Assembly (NCBI RefSeq): GCF_021869765.1
Contig: NZ_CP084580.1
Span: forward strand, 3,658,001-3,722,000
Direction: 5' to 3'
Length of the DNA: 64,000 nucleotides
Source: Chryseobacterium sp. MEBOG06
GTDB lineage: Bacteria > Bacteroidota > Bacteroidia > Flavobacteriales > Weeksellaceae
The translations under genes and the position numbers were made by a program. Positions 1 to 8,962 of the stretch are shown piece by piece (the stretch's first letter is position 1; the number at the start of each line of letters is the position of its first letter). The notes under the pieces were generated by a model, which ran no database searches, was not told where the DNA came from, and worked only from the letters and a program-made list of their open reading frames with translations.

Positions 1-555
1 CATTTTCTGCATATTGAATTTCCCTGGAGTAACGGTTGTAGCATTTGTCCCGTCATTCGGTCCTGTACCACCACCAATCATCGTGGTAATTCCACTGTAT
101 AAAGAGGTCTCGATCTGCTGTGGGCAGATGTAGTGAATGTGGGTATCTATTCCTCCCGCTGTTACGATATATCCTTTTCCACCATGAACTTCAGTAGAAG
201 CACCAATGATCATATTAGGAGATACACCATCCATCGTATCAGGGTTTCCGGCTTTTCCTATTCCCACGATCTTACCGTCTTTTATTCCGATATCACCTTT
301 TACAATTCCCCAGTGGTCAATGATTACTGCTCCTGTGATGCAAAGGTCCAAAACCCCTTCGTCTCTTTTTGCAGTAACGTTCTGCCCCATTCCGTCACGT
401 ACGGTTTTTCCACCTCCGAAAACAGCCTCGTCTCCGTAATGGGTGAAATCTTTTTCAATTTCAATTATAATTTCAGTATCTCCCAGTCTGATTTTATCTC
501 CGGCTGTAGGACCTAATATATTGGCGTATTGCTTTCTATCTACGTTTAAGCTCAT
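1..555 (-). CDS. ureC: Urease subunit alpha, N-terminal part (cut by window edge)
   Basis: Catalytic subunit of urease, which hydrolyses urea to ammonia and carbamate in the cytoplasm. I translated the minus strand from the ATG at 555; the frame stays open for 185 codons to base 1, so about two thirds of the usual ~570 residues lie outside. The N-terminal part reads [20 protein letters not shown], a typical UreC start, and contains [12 protein letters not shown] (about residues 134-145), whose two histidines (139, 141) are nickel ligands in known ureases. The start lies 1 bp beyond the ureB stop, so the subunits are probably translationally coupled. The nickel-bridging lysine and active-site flap are not in view. 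Accessory genes (ureEFGD) would be expected further left but cannot be seen. Confidence 0.95.
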   Translation of the reverse strand, partial: MSLNVDRKQYANILGPTAGDKIRLGDTEIIIEIEKDFTHYGDEAVFGGGKTVRDGMGQNVTAKRDEGVLDLCITGAVIIDHWGIVKGDIGIKDGKIVGIGKAGNPDTMDGVSPNMIIGASTEVHGGKGYIVTAGGIDTHIHYICPQQIETSLYSGITTMIGGGTGPNDGTNATTVTPGKFNMQKM

Positions 556-556
556 C

Positions 557-925
557 TTAGTGATTTTTAAAGTTTAACTCTTCAATTTTTGCAAGGCTTA
601 CTTTTTTCTGTTCTTCAGAATCTACCTGTCCGTCAACAAGGTTATTAAAGCCCATTGCTTTTTTAGTACCTCCTATTTCTACCAGTTCCACATCTTTTTC
701 TTCTCCCGGTTCGAAACGTACTGCAGTACTTGCTACAATGTTCAGTCTCTTTCCAAAGGCTTTTTCGCGGTCAAAGCTCATTGCCTTATTTACTTCGAAA
801 AAGTGAAAATGTGAACCTACCTGAATAGGACGGTCTCCGGTATTTGTTACTTTTATTTTGACAGTTTCTCTGCCTTCATTGCAGATAATAATGCCTTCTT
901 TTACGAAAATTTCTCCTGGTATCAT
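557..925 (-). CDS. ureB: Urease subunit beta
   Basis: Small structural subunit of urease, 122 residues, the usual size when UreA and UreB are separate proteins. It opens with [11 protein letters not shown] and carries the family signatures [17 protein letters not shown] (about residues 31-47) and [14 protein letters not shown]. It has no catalytic residues of its own and packs against UreC in the (UreABC)3 complex. It lies between ureA (14-bp gap upstream) and ureC (1-bp gap downstream), so the three are one minus-strand operon. The start is the first ATG after the ureA stop and matches the family N-terminus. Confidence 0.96.
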   Translation of the reverse strand: MIPGEIFVKEGIIICNEGRETVKIKVTNTGDRPIQVGSHFHFFEVNKAMSFDREKAFGKRLNIVASTAVRFEPGEEKDVELVEIGGTKKAMGFNNLVDGQVDSEEQKKVSLAKIEELNFKNH

Positions 926-939
926 AATAGAAATAGGTA

Positions 940-1242
940 TTAACGGATTGGGTTGTGTACGGTTACCAGCTTCGTTCCATCAGGGAATGTTGCTTCAATC
1001 TGAACATCGTGGATCATATCTGCCACGCCGGGCATCACATCATCTTTGGTAAGAAGATTAGCGCCTTCCTGCATCAGTTCAGCGACTCTCTTTCCGTCTC
1101 TTGCTCCTTCAAGCAAAAAATGGCTAATCAATGCTATTGATTCTGGATAGTTTAATTTAAGGCCTCTGGCCTTTCTTTTTAGAGCCAGCTCTCCTGCCAG
1201 AAATAGCATAAGCTTCTCCGTTTCTCTCGGTGTTAAGTGCAT
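940..1242 (-). CDS. ureA: Urease subunit gamma
   Basis: Smallest structural urease subunit, 100 residues and full length. It begins [20 protein letters not shown] and contains the family segments [22 protein letters not shown] and [20 protein letters not shown], ending in the VTVHNPI tail that leads into UreB in fused versions. It is the first gene of the minus-strand ureABC operon. The 155 bp upstream to the next gene is AT-rich and should hold the promoter, but I could not fix a convincing -7 box. No nickel riboswitch or regulator gene is visible next to it. Confidence 0.96.
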   Translation of the reverse strand: MHLTPRETEKLMLFLAGELALKRKARGLKLNYPESIALISHFLLEGARDGKRVAELMQEGANLLTKDDVMPGVADMIHDVQIEATFPDGTKLVTVHNPIR

Positions 1243-1397
1243 AGTATTTTTATTTAAAATTGGACAAACAGTATCCGGTTCGTCTTTCTATAAAGACAAA
1301 TAGGAATGTTTAAAAATGTAAAGTGAGGAATGATGCCTACTGATCTGTATTTACACAATACAAACCATAAAGGGTCATTGAAAAATTTAAAATAGGA

Positions 1398-1763
1398 TTA
1401 GCAGCCTGCTATTTGCAGGGAATGATACAGAATGTACCTTGGTGCTGTAATATAGACACGGTTTTTAACGGCCGCAACCGGTATATTATGAGAATAATCT
1501 GCAAAAAAATAGTGAAGCCACTGCTGTGCAAGTATTGAATAGTCAAATTTTACCTTCTCCCAATCGTTGGAATCCTGAGCATCCTGAGCATCTGTAAAAC
1601 TATAAATTTCAGGCTGGGTCTGCTGATCCGATTTTTGCTGAAGAAGATGAATTTTTGAAAGGATATCAGAGTATGATTCAGTTTTCCCTTTATGTGCAAA
1701 AAGACCTGCACACAATGCTGAGAAAAATAATACAAAAGAGAAAAATAGGACTCTTTTTTTCAT
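1398..1763 (-). CDS. Hypothetical exported protein (121 aa)
   Basis: I do not recognise this family. The first 23 residues form a clear signal peptide or membrane anchor (MKKRVLFFSFVLFFSALCAG, then LFAHKG). The mature part is short and partly acidic (SFTDAQDAQDSNDWEKV) and ends in an aromatic segment, YFADYSHNIPVAAVKNRVY. It holds two cysteines, one in the signal and one as the final residue. It lies upstream of ureA on the same strand but 155 bp away, so it is probably a separate transcript. Nothing in the sequence gives a function; a periplasmic or surface location is inference from the signal peptide. Confidence 0.7.
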   Translation of the reverse strand: MKKRVLFFSFVLFFSALCAGLFAHKGKTESYSDILSKIHLLQQKSDQQTQPEIYSFTDAQDAQDSNDWEKVKFDYSILAQQWLHYFFADYSHNIPVAAVKNRVYITAPRYILYHSLQIAGC

Positions 1764-2174
1764 ACCTGTTAATAATGATGTAAAAGTAGGACAATCTTAA
1801 AACTCTGGCTATCAAAAAATTTATTTAAAATGTTCAAAATCGCAACAAACGTAATTTTATATATTTTTAACATTTAGCCATAAATCCTTTATTTACAGTA
1901 TAAAAGTGTAAGATTTGAACTATGACAAATATTTTATTGTCCCTATTCCCGCAATTATACTCCATCGATCTTTATTTTCCATAAATCTAAAAAATTGAAT
2001 AAATTCATTAAACATTCTTAGTATAAAGCATTAAAAACACCTTTAATGATAAAAATTATCAGGCTAAAAAGTTTATTCCATAAAAAAAGGCGGTATTTTT
2101 TCTTTTCTTATAATTATCGTAAATTTGTATACAACATACTTAGTAAAATTTAATAAAAATAATAAAAACGTAAT
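1764..2174. other. AT-rich intergenic region between divergent genes
   Basis: This 411-bp stretch separates the minus-strand exported protein from plus-strand pruA. It is very AT-rich with no open frame of note. A Bacteroidota -7 box for pruA lies at 2120-2127. No hairpin terminator or operator palindrome stands out. Confidence 0.5.
2120..2127 (+). promoter_or_regulatory. Candidate -7 box for pruA (TAAATTTG)
   Basis: TAAATTTG matches the Bacteroidota -7 consensus TAnnTTTG and sits 47 bp before the pruA ATG. No clear TTTG -33 element was found at the usual spacing, so the call rests on the -7 match alone. Confidence 0.45.
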
Positions 2175-3800
2175 ATGTCAAAAGCAATTTCGCAAGTGCC
2201 ATTAGCAGTAAACGAGCCGGTAAGTTCATATGTACCTGGATCTCCCGAAGTTAAAAGCCTTATCAGTACCTATAAAAAAATGTGGTCTGAAAAGGTAGAA
2301 ATTCCAATGATCATCAATGGTAAAGAAGTAAAAACTGACAATAAAGTACAGCTTCAGTCTCCTCAGGATCATGCTCACGACTTCGGATTTTATTACCAAG
2401 GGGGTATGCAGCATGTGGATGACGCTATCAACGCGGCATTGGCAGCTAAAAAAGAGTGGAATGAACTAGGCTGGGAACAGCGTGCAGCAATTTTCCTGAA
2501 AGCAGCTGATCTTTTAGCTGGCCCTTACAGAGACGTCATCAATGCAGCAACAATGATTGGACAGTCTAAAAATGTACACCAGGCAGAAATTGACGCAGCT
2601 TGTGAGTTCATTGACTTCCTAAGATTCAACGTAGAATTCATGACTGAAATGTATTCTGAGCAGCCTGTTTCTGACGATGGAATCTGGAACCGCGTAGAGT
2701 ACAGACCATTAGAAGGATTCTGTTTTGCAGTAACTCCGTTCAACTTTACGGCCATTTCAGGAAACCTTCCTACGTGTATGGCAATGCTAGGAAACGTAGT
2801 CGTTTGGAAGCCTTCTGACAAGCAGGTTTATTCTGCAAAAGTAATTATGGATGTATTGGTAGAAGCTGGTCTTCCTGCCGGTGTTATCAATATGATCTTT
2901 ACCGATGGAAAAGAAACTGCTGAAAAAGTATTGGCACATAAAGATTTTGCAGGTCTTCACTTCACTGGTTCTACAAAAGTATTCCAGGGAATGTGGAAAA
3001 TGATCGGTGACAATATTCACAACTACAGAACATATCCAAGAATTGTAGGGGAAACCGGTGGTAAAGATTTTGTAATCGCTCATCCATCTGCTAATGTAGA
3101 AGCTGTAGCTACTGCTTTGGTAAGAGGTTCTTTCGAATATCAGGGACAAAAGTGTTCTGCGGCTTCAAGAGCTTATGTTCCTAAGTCTCTTTGGGCTGAT
3201 GTGAAAAAAGTAATGGAAGCTCAGATGAGTACAATTAAAATTGGTTCTCCTGAAGATCCGTCTAACTTTGTGAATGCAGTAATCGACAAAAATTCTTTCG
3301 AAAAATGTAAAGGATATATCGACAGAGCTAATGCATCTGGTGAAGCTACTGTAGCGATCGGTGGAAAAGTTGATGATTCTAAAGGATGGTTTGTACACCC
3401 TACAGTAATTGAAACTACAAATCCTCAATACGAAAGTATGGTAGAAGAGATCTTCGGGCCTATCTTATCTGTATTTGTTTATGAAGATCAGGACTGGAAA
3501 GAAACGCTTAAAATAGTTGATTCTTCTTCTCCTTATTCATTGACAGGTTCTGTATTCGCTCAAGACCGTTACGCGATCAATGAGGCTTATAAGGCATTGG
3601 AAAATGCATCAGGAAACTTCTACATCAACGACAAACCAACGGGTGCTGTAGTAGGACAGCAGCCTTTCGGTGGTGGTAGAGCTTCAGGAACTAACGATAA
3701 AGCGGGTTCTAAAATGAATCTTCTAAGATGGACTTCTGTAAGAAGTATAAAAGAAACTTTTGTTTCTCCAAAAGACTACAAATATCCATTCCTTGGATAA
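2175..3800 (+). CDS. pruA: L-glutamate gamma-semialdehyde dehydrogenase (1-pyrroline-5-carboxylate dehydrogenase)
   Basis: Second step of proline catabolism: NAD-dependent oxidation of glutamate-5-semialdehyde/P5C to glutamate in the cytoplasm. At 541 residues it is the stand-alone (not PutA-fused) form with the long N-terminal extension usual in Bacteroidota and eukaryotes. ALDH hallmarks are present: the general-base glutamate in VGETGGKDF (E293), the catalytic cysteine in GQKCSAASR (C327), and EEIFGPILSVFVY further on. The C-terminal QQPFGGGRASGTNDKAG is typical of P5C dehydrogenases. The gene is monocistronic, with a strong terminator 39 bp after the stop. Proline dehydrogenase is not in this window. 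Confidence 0.93.
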   Translation: MSKAISQVPLAVNEPVSSYVPGSPEVKSLISTYKKMWSEKVEIPMIINGKEVKTDNKVQLQSPQDHAHDFGFYYQGGMQHVDDAINAALAAKKEWNELGWEQRAAIFLKAADLLAGPYRDVINAATMIGQSKNVHQAEIDAACEFIDFLRFNVEFMTEMYSEQPVSDDGIWNRVEYRPLEGFCFAVTPFNFTAISGNLPTCMAMLGNVVVWKPSDKQVYSAKVIMDVLVEAGLPAGVINMIFTDGKETAEKVLAHKDFAGLHFTGSTKVFQGMWKMIGDNIHNYRTYPRIVGETGGKDFVIAHPSANVEAVATALVRGSFEYQGQKCSAASRAYVPKSLWADVKKVMEAQMSTIKIGSPEDPSNFVNAVIDKNSFEKCKGYIDRANASGEATVAIGGKVDDSKGWFVHPTVIETTNPQYESMVEEIFGPILSVFVYEDQDWKETLKIVDSSSPYSLTGSVFAQDRYAINEAYKALENASGNFYINDKPTGAVVGQQPFGGGRASGTNDKAGSKMNLLRWTSVRSIKETFVSPKDYKYPFLG

Positions 3801-3838
3801 TAATAACAGGTCATAAGTAATTATTGACTCTAAATACG

Positions 3839-3868
3839 GCCCCGGAATTTTAGTTCCGGGGCTTTTTT
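3839..3868 (+). terminator. Intrinsic terminator of pruA
   Basis: Perfect 9-bp GC-rich stem (GCCCCGGAA / TTCCGGGGC, 3839-3847 and 3854-3862) with a 6-nt loop, followed by six T. Confidence 0.93.
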
Positions 3869-4023
3869 ATGCATAAGAAATCGGAAAATGCTGCTGCTTT
3901 TTTGATTTTATAGATCAGCTAAAGGATTATACATTGTATCTGCATTTGAAAACAGATTAAAGCCTATCCTATTAAGTTTTCACAAAAGAATCTGTTAATT
4001 TTATAATCTGTTAATAAAATCAC

Positions 4024-4031
4024 TATATTTG
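4024..4031 (+). promoter_or_regulatory. Candidate -7 box (TATATTTG)
   Basis: TATATTTG fits TAnnTTTG and lies 28 bp before the start of the 69-aa lipoprotein at 4060. No -33 element was recognised. Confidence 0.4.
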
Positions 4032-4059
4032 GGTAACATCAAACAATAAAAATAGGATT

Positions 4060-4269
4060 ATGAAAAAACTCTGGATAGCAACTATTCTAGGAATTCTTTT
4101 TCTGGGAAGCTGTGCTCAAAACAAGGAAAAAAGAGAGGAATATAAAGATGCCCATGATAAGGATTCTTTAAGAAACAGAATGGGCGATTCTGCAGTAGCC
4201 AATTCTGAACCCTCCCCCACAACTCCAAATACTTCAAAAGCCAAAGCCGACAGTGCAAAAACGAAATAA
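4060..4269 (+). CDS. Small lipoprotein (69 aa)
   Basis: Small predicted lipoprotein of unknown role. A lipoprotein signal peptide (MKKLWIATILGILFLGSC) ends in the lipobox LGSC, giving a lipidated Cys18. The mature ~50 residues are highly charged (NKEKREEYKDAHDKDS), then rich in Ser/Pro/Thr/Lys, with no cysteine or recognisable fold. Such low-complexity lipoproteins are common and poorly conserved in Chryseobacterium. The gene stands alone between a -7 box and a hairpin terminator, so it looks like an independent transcript. The lipobox is the only functional clue. Confidence 0.72.
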   Translation: MKKLWIATILGILFLGSCAQNKEKREEYKDAHDKDSLRNRMGDSAVANSEPSPTTPNTSKAKADSAKTK

Positions 4270-4649
4270 AATCACAAATCCACAGAATATCTGTGGATTT
4301 GCACTTAAAAAAACTTGACTGAAAAAAAACCGGGCAATCAACCCCGATTATAGGTTATGGTCCGAAGATTCGGATCAGTATATTTTTTAGCAGATAAAAA
4401 CCGGAGTCTTGATTATTTCAGAATCCTGAAGTGTAATAAGTAGTAATGTCTGAAGTTTCATAGCCTGATAGTTTCCGTCTTATTTCATCTCAAAAAAGAA
4501 CAGGAGCTTTTTAAAAGAAAAAGAGACAGCCTGTAAAGTCATATCCCATAAAACTGGCGCAAATATAGGATAGTAATGGCATTCTTTAAAACAATAGGTT
4601 GTCCATTTTCATGAAAATGGCAAGATATAATCAAAAACAGGATCTCCCT
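4270..4649. other. Intergenic region between convergent genes
   Basis: This 380-bp stretch lies between the small lipoprotein and the end of the AraC-type regulator. It holds the hairpin at 4276-4300 and a small palindrome (TCCGAA-ga-TTCGGA) near 4361. No gene is supportable here. Confidence 0.5.
4276..4300 (+). terminator. Hairpin after the small lipoprotein gene
   Basis: Perfect 10-bp stem (AAATCCACAG / CTGTGGATTT) around a 5-nt loop, 6 bp after the stop. The T-run is weak (three T within the stem), so termination is probable but not certain. Confidence 0.65.
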
Positions 4650-6275
4650 TTAATCATTTTCCTGAAAATGAACATTTTTATCTGATTGATTTTCAGACTC
4701 CAGATATTTAATATAAGCTGATGGCGAATAATCTGTGACCACTTTAAAGATAGCTGCAAATTTACTGTGTGAAGAAAACCCACATTCGTCAGCAAGAATA
4801 CTGATCTTGTATTGTCTGTACTTTTCATCATTGATCAGTTTATCGACAATATAGTTGATTCTTAAGCGGTTGACATAAGTTTTGAAATCAGCATTTTTAT
4901 GCTGATTAATCACATATGAAAGGTATTTCGTATTGGTATTCAGTTCTCCTGCAAGAAAGGAAAGAGACATTCCTTTGTTATTATAAAGATTTCCTTTTTC
5001 AAATTCCTCAAGCAGTTCAAGCAGTTTTGACTCTGTTTCGGAAGTCATCAGAGATTCGTTTCTTTTTCTACCTTCTTCAGAATCTTTCTCGGCAATTTCT
5101 TCAACAGAGATGTTGGAAAATTCAGCAGGATCGGAAGATGACAGATGGTAATTGTTTTTACTGATCAGATTGGATTGTGTTCTTATAATATTTCTTAATT
5201 TGGAACGCTGTCTCTTCTGTTTTATTTTAAAGAATATAATCAGGGAAACCAATGAAACAAACAGAATAATGATGGCTATATTTTTTGCCACATTCATTTG
5301 TCCGCTTCCTTTATTATTTTTACCATTAGAACCTTCTTTGCTCTGACCAATAAATGTATGATTACGGGCTGCAATACTATCATATGCTCTGACATATTTC
5401 ACGGCATATAAAGAAGCTTTAAAATTATCTCCTATCCCTTCGTAATAATCATTAATATTAGAATAAACTGCTTTTTTAAGCTTAAGACTTCTGGAAGTAT
5501 CTGCTATTTTTTCTGCTTTTTTAAGGTAAAGCTCTGCATCTTTCCAGTTTTTCTGTTTCAGGCGTATTCCACCCAGTCCGTTATAAACCAGTCCAAGGGT
5601 ACAGCTTCCCTTTTTTAGTAACTGCTCTGCTTTTCTATAATACTTTTCGGAAACGGGATATTCATTCAGTTTAAAATAAACATCTCCCAAAACCTGATAC
5701 GAAGCGGCCTCCGTGCGGCTTTCAATCTGGCTGTCTATTTTTTCAAAATATTTGAGGGAAAATTCTACGTACTGTATTGCATTGTAATAATTCCCAAGTT
5801 CCATTTCATAAAAAGCCATTTCCTGATTCAGAAGTCCTGCTGCCTCATTTCTTTTTTCAAAACTGGAGATCTGCTTTGAAGCTTCCAGCCCTTTTAATAT
5901 ATATTTCTTTGCTCTTTCGTATAACCCTACCTGTCTATATTGTCTGGCCAATAACCTACTCACATCCGCCATCCATTCCGGATTGTTGAACTGATTGATT
6001 AATGAATGGGCGTTTTCACTGTAGCATATCGCTTTTTTAAGTTCATCTGCGTGATGGTAAAGCTCTGAAGAAAGCATCAGGCTCTTAACCTTTTCTGAGG
6101 GTGCCTGGGCCGCTATATAAAGAGAATCCGCAGTTTTAAAGGCTTTAGGTAAATCTTTATAGGCAGTGATGGAAGAAGTTCTGTCACAGATCTGATCAAA
6201 GTCGTTTTTTTTCTGGGAAAATATGGGGATTGCTGCGGTGAGCAAAAACAAAAGGGGCAGTAGATGTTTAGACAT
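4650..6275 (-). CDS. TPR-containing membrane regulator with C-terminal AraC-type helix-turn-helix
   Basis: Probable transcription factor that couples a periplasmic TPR sensor to a cytoplasmic AraC DNA-binding domain. I place the start at the ATG at 6275 (MSKHLLPLLFLLTAAIPIFS), because this gives a proper signal peptide; an in-frame ATG 51 bp further up is less likely. After the signal come about 250 residues of TPR-like helices (for example ALINQFNNPEWMADVSRLLA and NGLGGIRLKQKNWKDAELYL). A membrane span follows (NIAIIILFVSLVSLIIFF), then a basic linker and an HTH_18-type domain near the end (ILADECGFSSHSKFAAIFK). This architecture is frequent in Chryseobacterium. The target genes and signal are unknown. 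It is monocistronic and divergent from the thioredoxin-like gene. Confidence 0.88.
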   Translation of the reverse strand: MSKHLLPLLFLLTAAIPIFSQKKNDFDQICDRTSSITAYKDLPKAFKTADSLYIAAQAPSEKVKSLMLSSELYHHADELKKAICYSENAHSLINQFNNPEWMADVSRLLARQYRQVGLYERAKKYILKGLEASKQISSFEKRNEAAGLLNQEMAFYEMELGNYYNAIQYVEFSLKYFEKIDSQIESRTEAASYQVLGDVYFKLNEYPVSEKYYRKAEQLLKKGSCTLGLVYNGLGGIRLKQKNWKDAELYLKKAEKIADTSRSLKLKKAVYSNINDYYEGIGDNFKASLYAVKYVRAYDSIAARNHTFIGQSKEGSNGKNNKGSGQMNVAKNIAIIILFVSLVSLIIFFKIKQKRQRSKLRNIIRTQSNLISKNNYHLSSSDPAEFSNISVEEIAEKDSEEGRKRNESLMTSETESKLLELLEEFEKGNLYNNKGMSLSFLAGELNTNTKYLSYVINQHKNADFKTYVNRLRINYIVDKLINDEKYRQYKISILADECGFSSHSKFAAIFKVVTDYSPSAYIKYLESENQSDKNVHFQEND

Positions 6276-6576
6276 AGAAAAACAAATTATTATTCTTATT
6301 TTATAATAATTCATCATTAGTTTCACTTGGTGTCTTTTTGTTTTTTACAAAATTAGTAATATTTTACTTTTAATTAAAACATTCTATTGAAATTTAATCA
6401 TTTAACCTAAAACATCATTTTACATTAATTTTAATAATTAGACAAAAACAATAAACGATTATCTTTCATACGAGCCTATCCCTATATTAAAAACACGGTT
6501 CCTGTATAATTATTTTTAATATGACCTGCCTAAATGTTATCATATTTATTACATTTGCATGGAATAAAAAGTTCAT
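6276..6576. other. AT-rich divergent promoter region
   Basis: The 301 bp between the divergent AraC-type regulator and the thioredoxin-like gene are strongly AT-rich. A plus-strand -7 box is at 6550-6557. No gene was found. Confidence 0.5.
6550..6557 (+). promoter_or_regulatory. Candidate -7 box (TACATTTG)
   Basis: TACATTTG matches TAnnTTTG, 19 bp before the thioredoxin-like gene's ATG at 6577. The implied leader would be very short, which is common in this phylum. Confidence 0.45.
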
Positions 6577-7737
6577 ATGAAAAAAATAATGCTGATTTCA
6601 GCTCTCTTTATAGGTGCCTTTGCATGGGCGCAGGGAATAAAATTCGAGGACAGCAACTTCGCAGCTATCGTTGCGAAAGCAAAAAAAGAAAACAAACTGA
6701 TCTTTGTAGATGCTTACGCTTCGTGGTGTGGACCATGTAAACTGATGGTGAAAAATGTTTTCCCTCTTAAAGCAGTAGGAGACTATTACAATTCTCACTT
6801 TATCAATGCTAAAATCGACATGGAAAAAGGAGAAGGAATAGAGCTGGCAAAAAAGTACAACGTAAAAGCATTCCCTACATACCTTTTTATCAATGGTAAA
6901 GGCGAAGCAGTACACAGAACTCTTGGATATGTGGAGGAAAACGACTTTATCCAGTTTGCCAAAGATGCTGAAGATCCAAATAAAAGACTGACCTCTTTAA
7001 AAGAGCAATTCGAAAAGGGCGAAAAGGATCAGGAATTTTTAAAAAATCTTGCCGGACTTACGATCTATAATGATCCTCAGTTTGCAGGAAAGGTACTTAA
7101 CCGTTATTTTCAACAAAAACAAACTTTAGATCAGGATGATGTTCAAATGCTTCTTTCAGGAACTCAAACTACAGACAGCCCTTTATACAAGACTTTTCAG
7201 GATAAAAAAGCAGATATTTTAAAATTTCTTCCAGAAGAAAAGTACGAAGGTATTAACAAGAATATCAAGCTGAATACAGTAGCCCAAAAGGCCTATAATG
7301 CCGACACAAAAACATGGAATGAAACTTATTTCATGACAGAAACTCAGAAATTTCTAAGTAAAGAAGAGGCAGACAAGATCTTTAAAAGGATGAAGGCCAA
7401 CAGAGCTTTGAAAAACAAAGATATTCCGGTTTATGAAAAGCTGATTCTGGAACTATACCAGGACTACTCTGGGGCAAGTTCTCAGGAGCTGAACTCTCTT
7501 GCATGGAATTTCTTTGAAAATGTAAATAATAAAGCTTCCCTTGAAAAAGCCATTGCCTGGGCACAAGAATCTGTAAAAAAAGATCAGAACTTTGCCAATA
7601 CAGATACTTTGGCTAATCTTTACAATAAGGTAGGTGATAAGAAAAATGCCAAAATGTGGGCTGAAAAGTCTGTTGAACTGGCAAAAACTTCAGGAGAGGA
7701 TTCGTCTGACACTGAAAAATTACTAAAAAGCCTTTAG
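6577..7737 (+). CDS. Exported thioredoxin-fold protein with C-terminal helical domain
   Basis: Periplasmic thiol-disulfide protein of the thioredoxin/DUF255-like group. A signal peptide (MKKIMLISALFIGAFAWAQ) is followed by a thioredoxin domain with the active site ASWCGPC (C51 and C54) and the cis-proline region VKAFPTYLF near residue 103. After about residue 150 comes a ~230-residue helical region that looks TPR-like near its end (LEKAIAWAQESVKKDQNFAN, then DTLANLYNKVGDKKNAK). The WCGPC motif suggests a reducing role, perhaps with a DsbD-like partner, but that is inference. It is a single-gene unit closed by a very strong terminator. Confidence 0.88.
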   Translation: MKKIMLISALFIGAFAWAQGIKFEDSNFAAIVAKAKKENKLIFVDAYASWCGPCKLMVKNVFPLKAVGDYYNSHFINAKIDMEKGEGIELAKKYNVKAFPTYLFINGKGEAVHRTLGYVEENDFIQFAKDAEDPNKRLTSLKEQFEKGEKDQEFLKNLAGLTIYNDPQFAGKVLNRYFQQKQTLDQDDVQMLLSGTQTTDSPLYKTFQDKKADILKFLPEEKYEGINKNIKLNTVAQKAYNADTKTWNETYFMTETQKFLSKEEADKIFKRMKANRALKNKDIPVYEKLILELYQDYSGASSQELNSLAWNFFENVNNKASLEKAIAWAQESVKKDQNFANTDTLANLYNKVGDKKNAKMWAEKSVELAKTSGEDSSDTEKLLKSL

Positions 7738-7751
7738 TTAAATAATACATA

Positions 7752-7794
7752 AAATAAGAAACCGCAGAACGATTAGTTCTGCGGTTTCTTATTT
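7752..7794 (+). terminator. Strong bidirectional terminator
   Basis: A 19-bp perfect inverted repeat (7752-7770 and 7776-7794) with a 5-nt loop, AT-rich at the base so that either strand ends in T. It serves the thioredoxin-like gene and could also stop the convergent fabH transcript. Confidence 0.92.
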
Positions 7795-7866
7795 TTCATT
7801 GCTAAGATTCCCCCTTTCAAGTTTCTCATTTTAGGATGGGAATCTTAATATTGAGTTTTGGTATTA

Positions 7867-8889
7867 TTAATATTCAAACAATACGCTTCCCCACGTGAAT
7901 CCACTTCCAAAAGCTGAAAGAAGAACCAAATCTCCTCTTTTGATTTTCCCCTGTTCAATAGCCTCACTTAAGGCAATTGGAATAGAAGCAGCTGTTGTAT
8001 TTCCATATTTCTGGATATTATTGAAGATTTTATCATCCGGTAACCCGAATTTCTGCTGAACAAACTGGGCAATTCTAAGGTTTGCCTGATGTGGAATAAA
8101 CATATCGAGATCTTCAATTGTTTTTCCTGCCTTATCTAATGCTTCCATCATTGTTTCCGGGAATCTTGTTACCGCATGTTTGAATACAAAATTTCCGTTC
8201 ATGATTGGATATACTTCCTTATCCGTTACATTCTCCGGCTCTTTTCTCATCCTGTCGCTCCATCCATATTTAGAACCTGGAAACTGCGTACACAATTCAT
8301 CAGCATATTTCCCTTCAGAATGCATATTTACAGCTAAAATATCTCCTGCATTTTCATCTTCTACAGCAGAGAGTACCACTGCTCCTGCCCCATCTCCGAA
8401 AATCACAGAAACTCCTCTTCCCGCATCAGAAAAATCCAGACCGAAAGAATGAACTTCTGCTCCTACAACAAGGATGTTCTTATAGATACCGGATTTAATA
8501 AATGCATTGGCAACACTCATAGAGTAGACAAATCCTGAACATTGGTTTCTCACATCCAGCGCTCCGATGGTATCACAGCCTAACATCTCCTGAAGCAATA
8601 CTCCACATCCCGGAAAATAATAATCCGGAGAAAGTGTTGCAAAAATAATATAATCAATATCTTTAGCAGTCAAACCTGCTTTTTCAAGTGCTTTTTCAGA
8701 AGCTTTACATCCAAGATAGGCAGTTGTTTCCTGAGAATCATTCCTGTTTTTACGATGTCTTCTTTCTTTAATACCTGTCCTCTCTGTAATCCATTCATCA
8801 TTGGTTGTCATTACCTGGGACAGGTCATCATTGGTAACAACATTATCTGGAACATAAAATCCTACTCCTTTTATGGTACTTTTAATCAT
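7867..8889 (-). CDS. fabH: Beta-ketoacyl-ACP synthase III (FabH-like)
   Basis: Condenses a short acyl-CoA with malonyl-ACP to start fatty-acid synthesis. Start chosen at the ATG at 8889 (MIKSTIKGVGFYVPDN), since family members begin here; an in-frame ATG 21 bp upstream adds MPKLKNY. At 340 residues it is full length. The catalytic triad is visible: Cys117 in RNQCSGF, His267 in IPHQANLR, and Asn297 in YGNTTAASIP. It is not next to plsX/rpmF/accB, where the housekeeping fabH of many Bacteroidota sits. It may therefore be a second, more specialised KAS III, and the symbol is provisional. It is divergent from corA with 73 bp between starts. Confidence 0.88.
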   Translation of the reverse strand: MIKSTIKGVGFYVPDNVVTNDDLSQVMTTNDEWITERTGIKERRHRKNRNDSQETTAYLGCKASEKALEKAGLTAKDIDYIIFATLSPDYYFPGCGVLLQEMLGCDTIGALDVRNQCSGFVYSMSVANAFIKSGIYKNILVVGAEVHSFGLDFSDAGRGVSVIFGDGAGAVVLSAVEDENAGDILAVNMHSEGKYADELCTQFPGSKYGWSDRMRKEPENVTDKEVYPIMNGNFVFKHAVTRFPETMMEALDKAGKTIEDLDMFIPHQANLRIAQFVQQKFGLPDDKIFNNIQKYGNTTAASIPIALSEAIEQGKIKRGDLVLLSAFGSGFTWGSVLFEY

Positions 8890-8962
8890 ATAGTTTTTTA
8901 ATTTTGGCAAAGATAAAACTTATTTAAAACATAGTATTTCAAAATATTAGTATTTTTACTTT

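Noticed and set aside
133..516. 127-codon plus-strand frame at the left edge
   Set aside because: Antisense to ureC, which is unmistakable on the minus strand.
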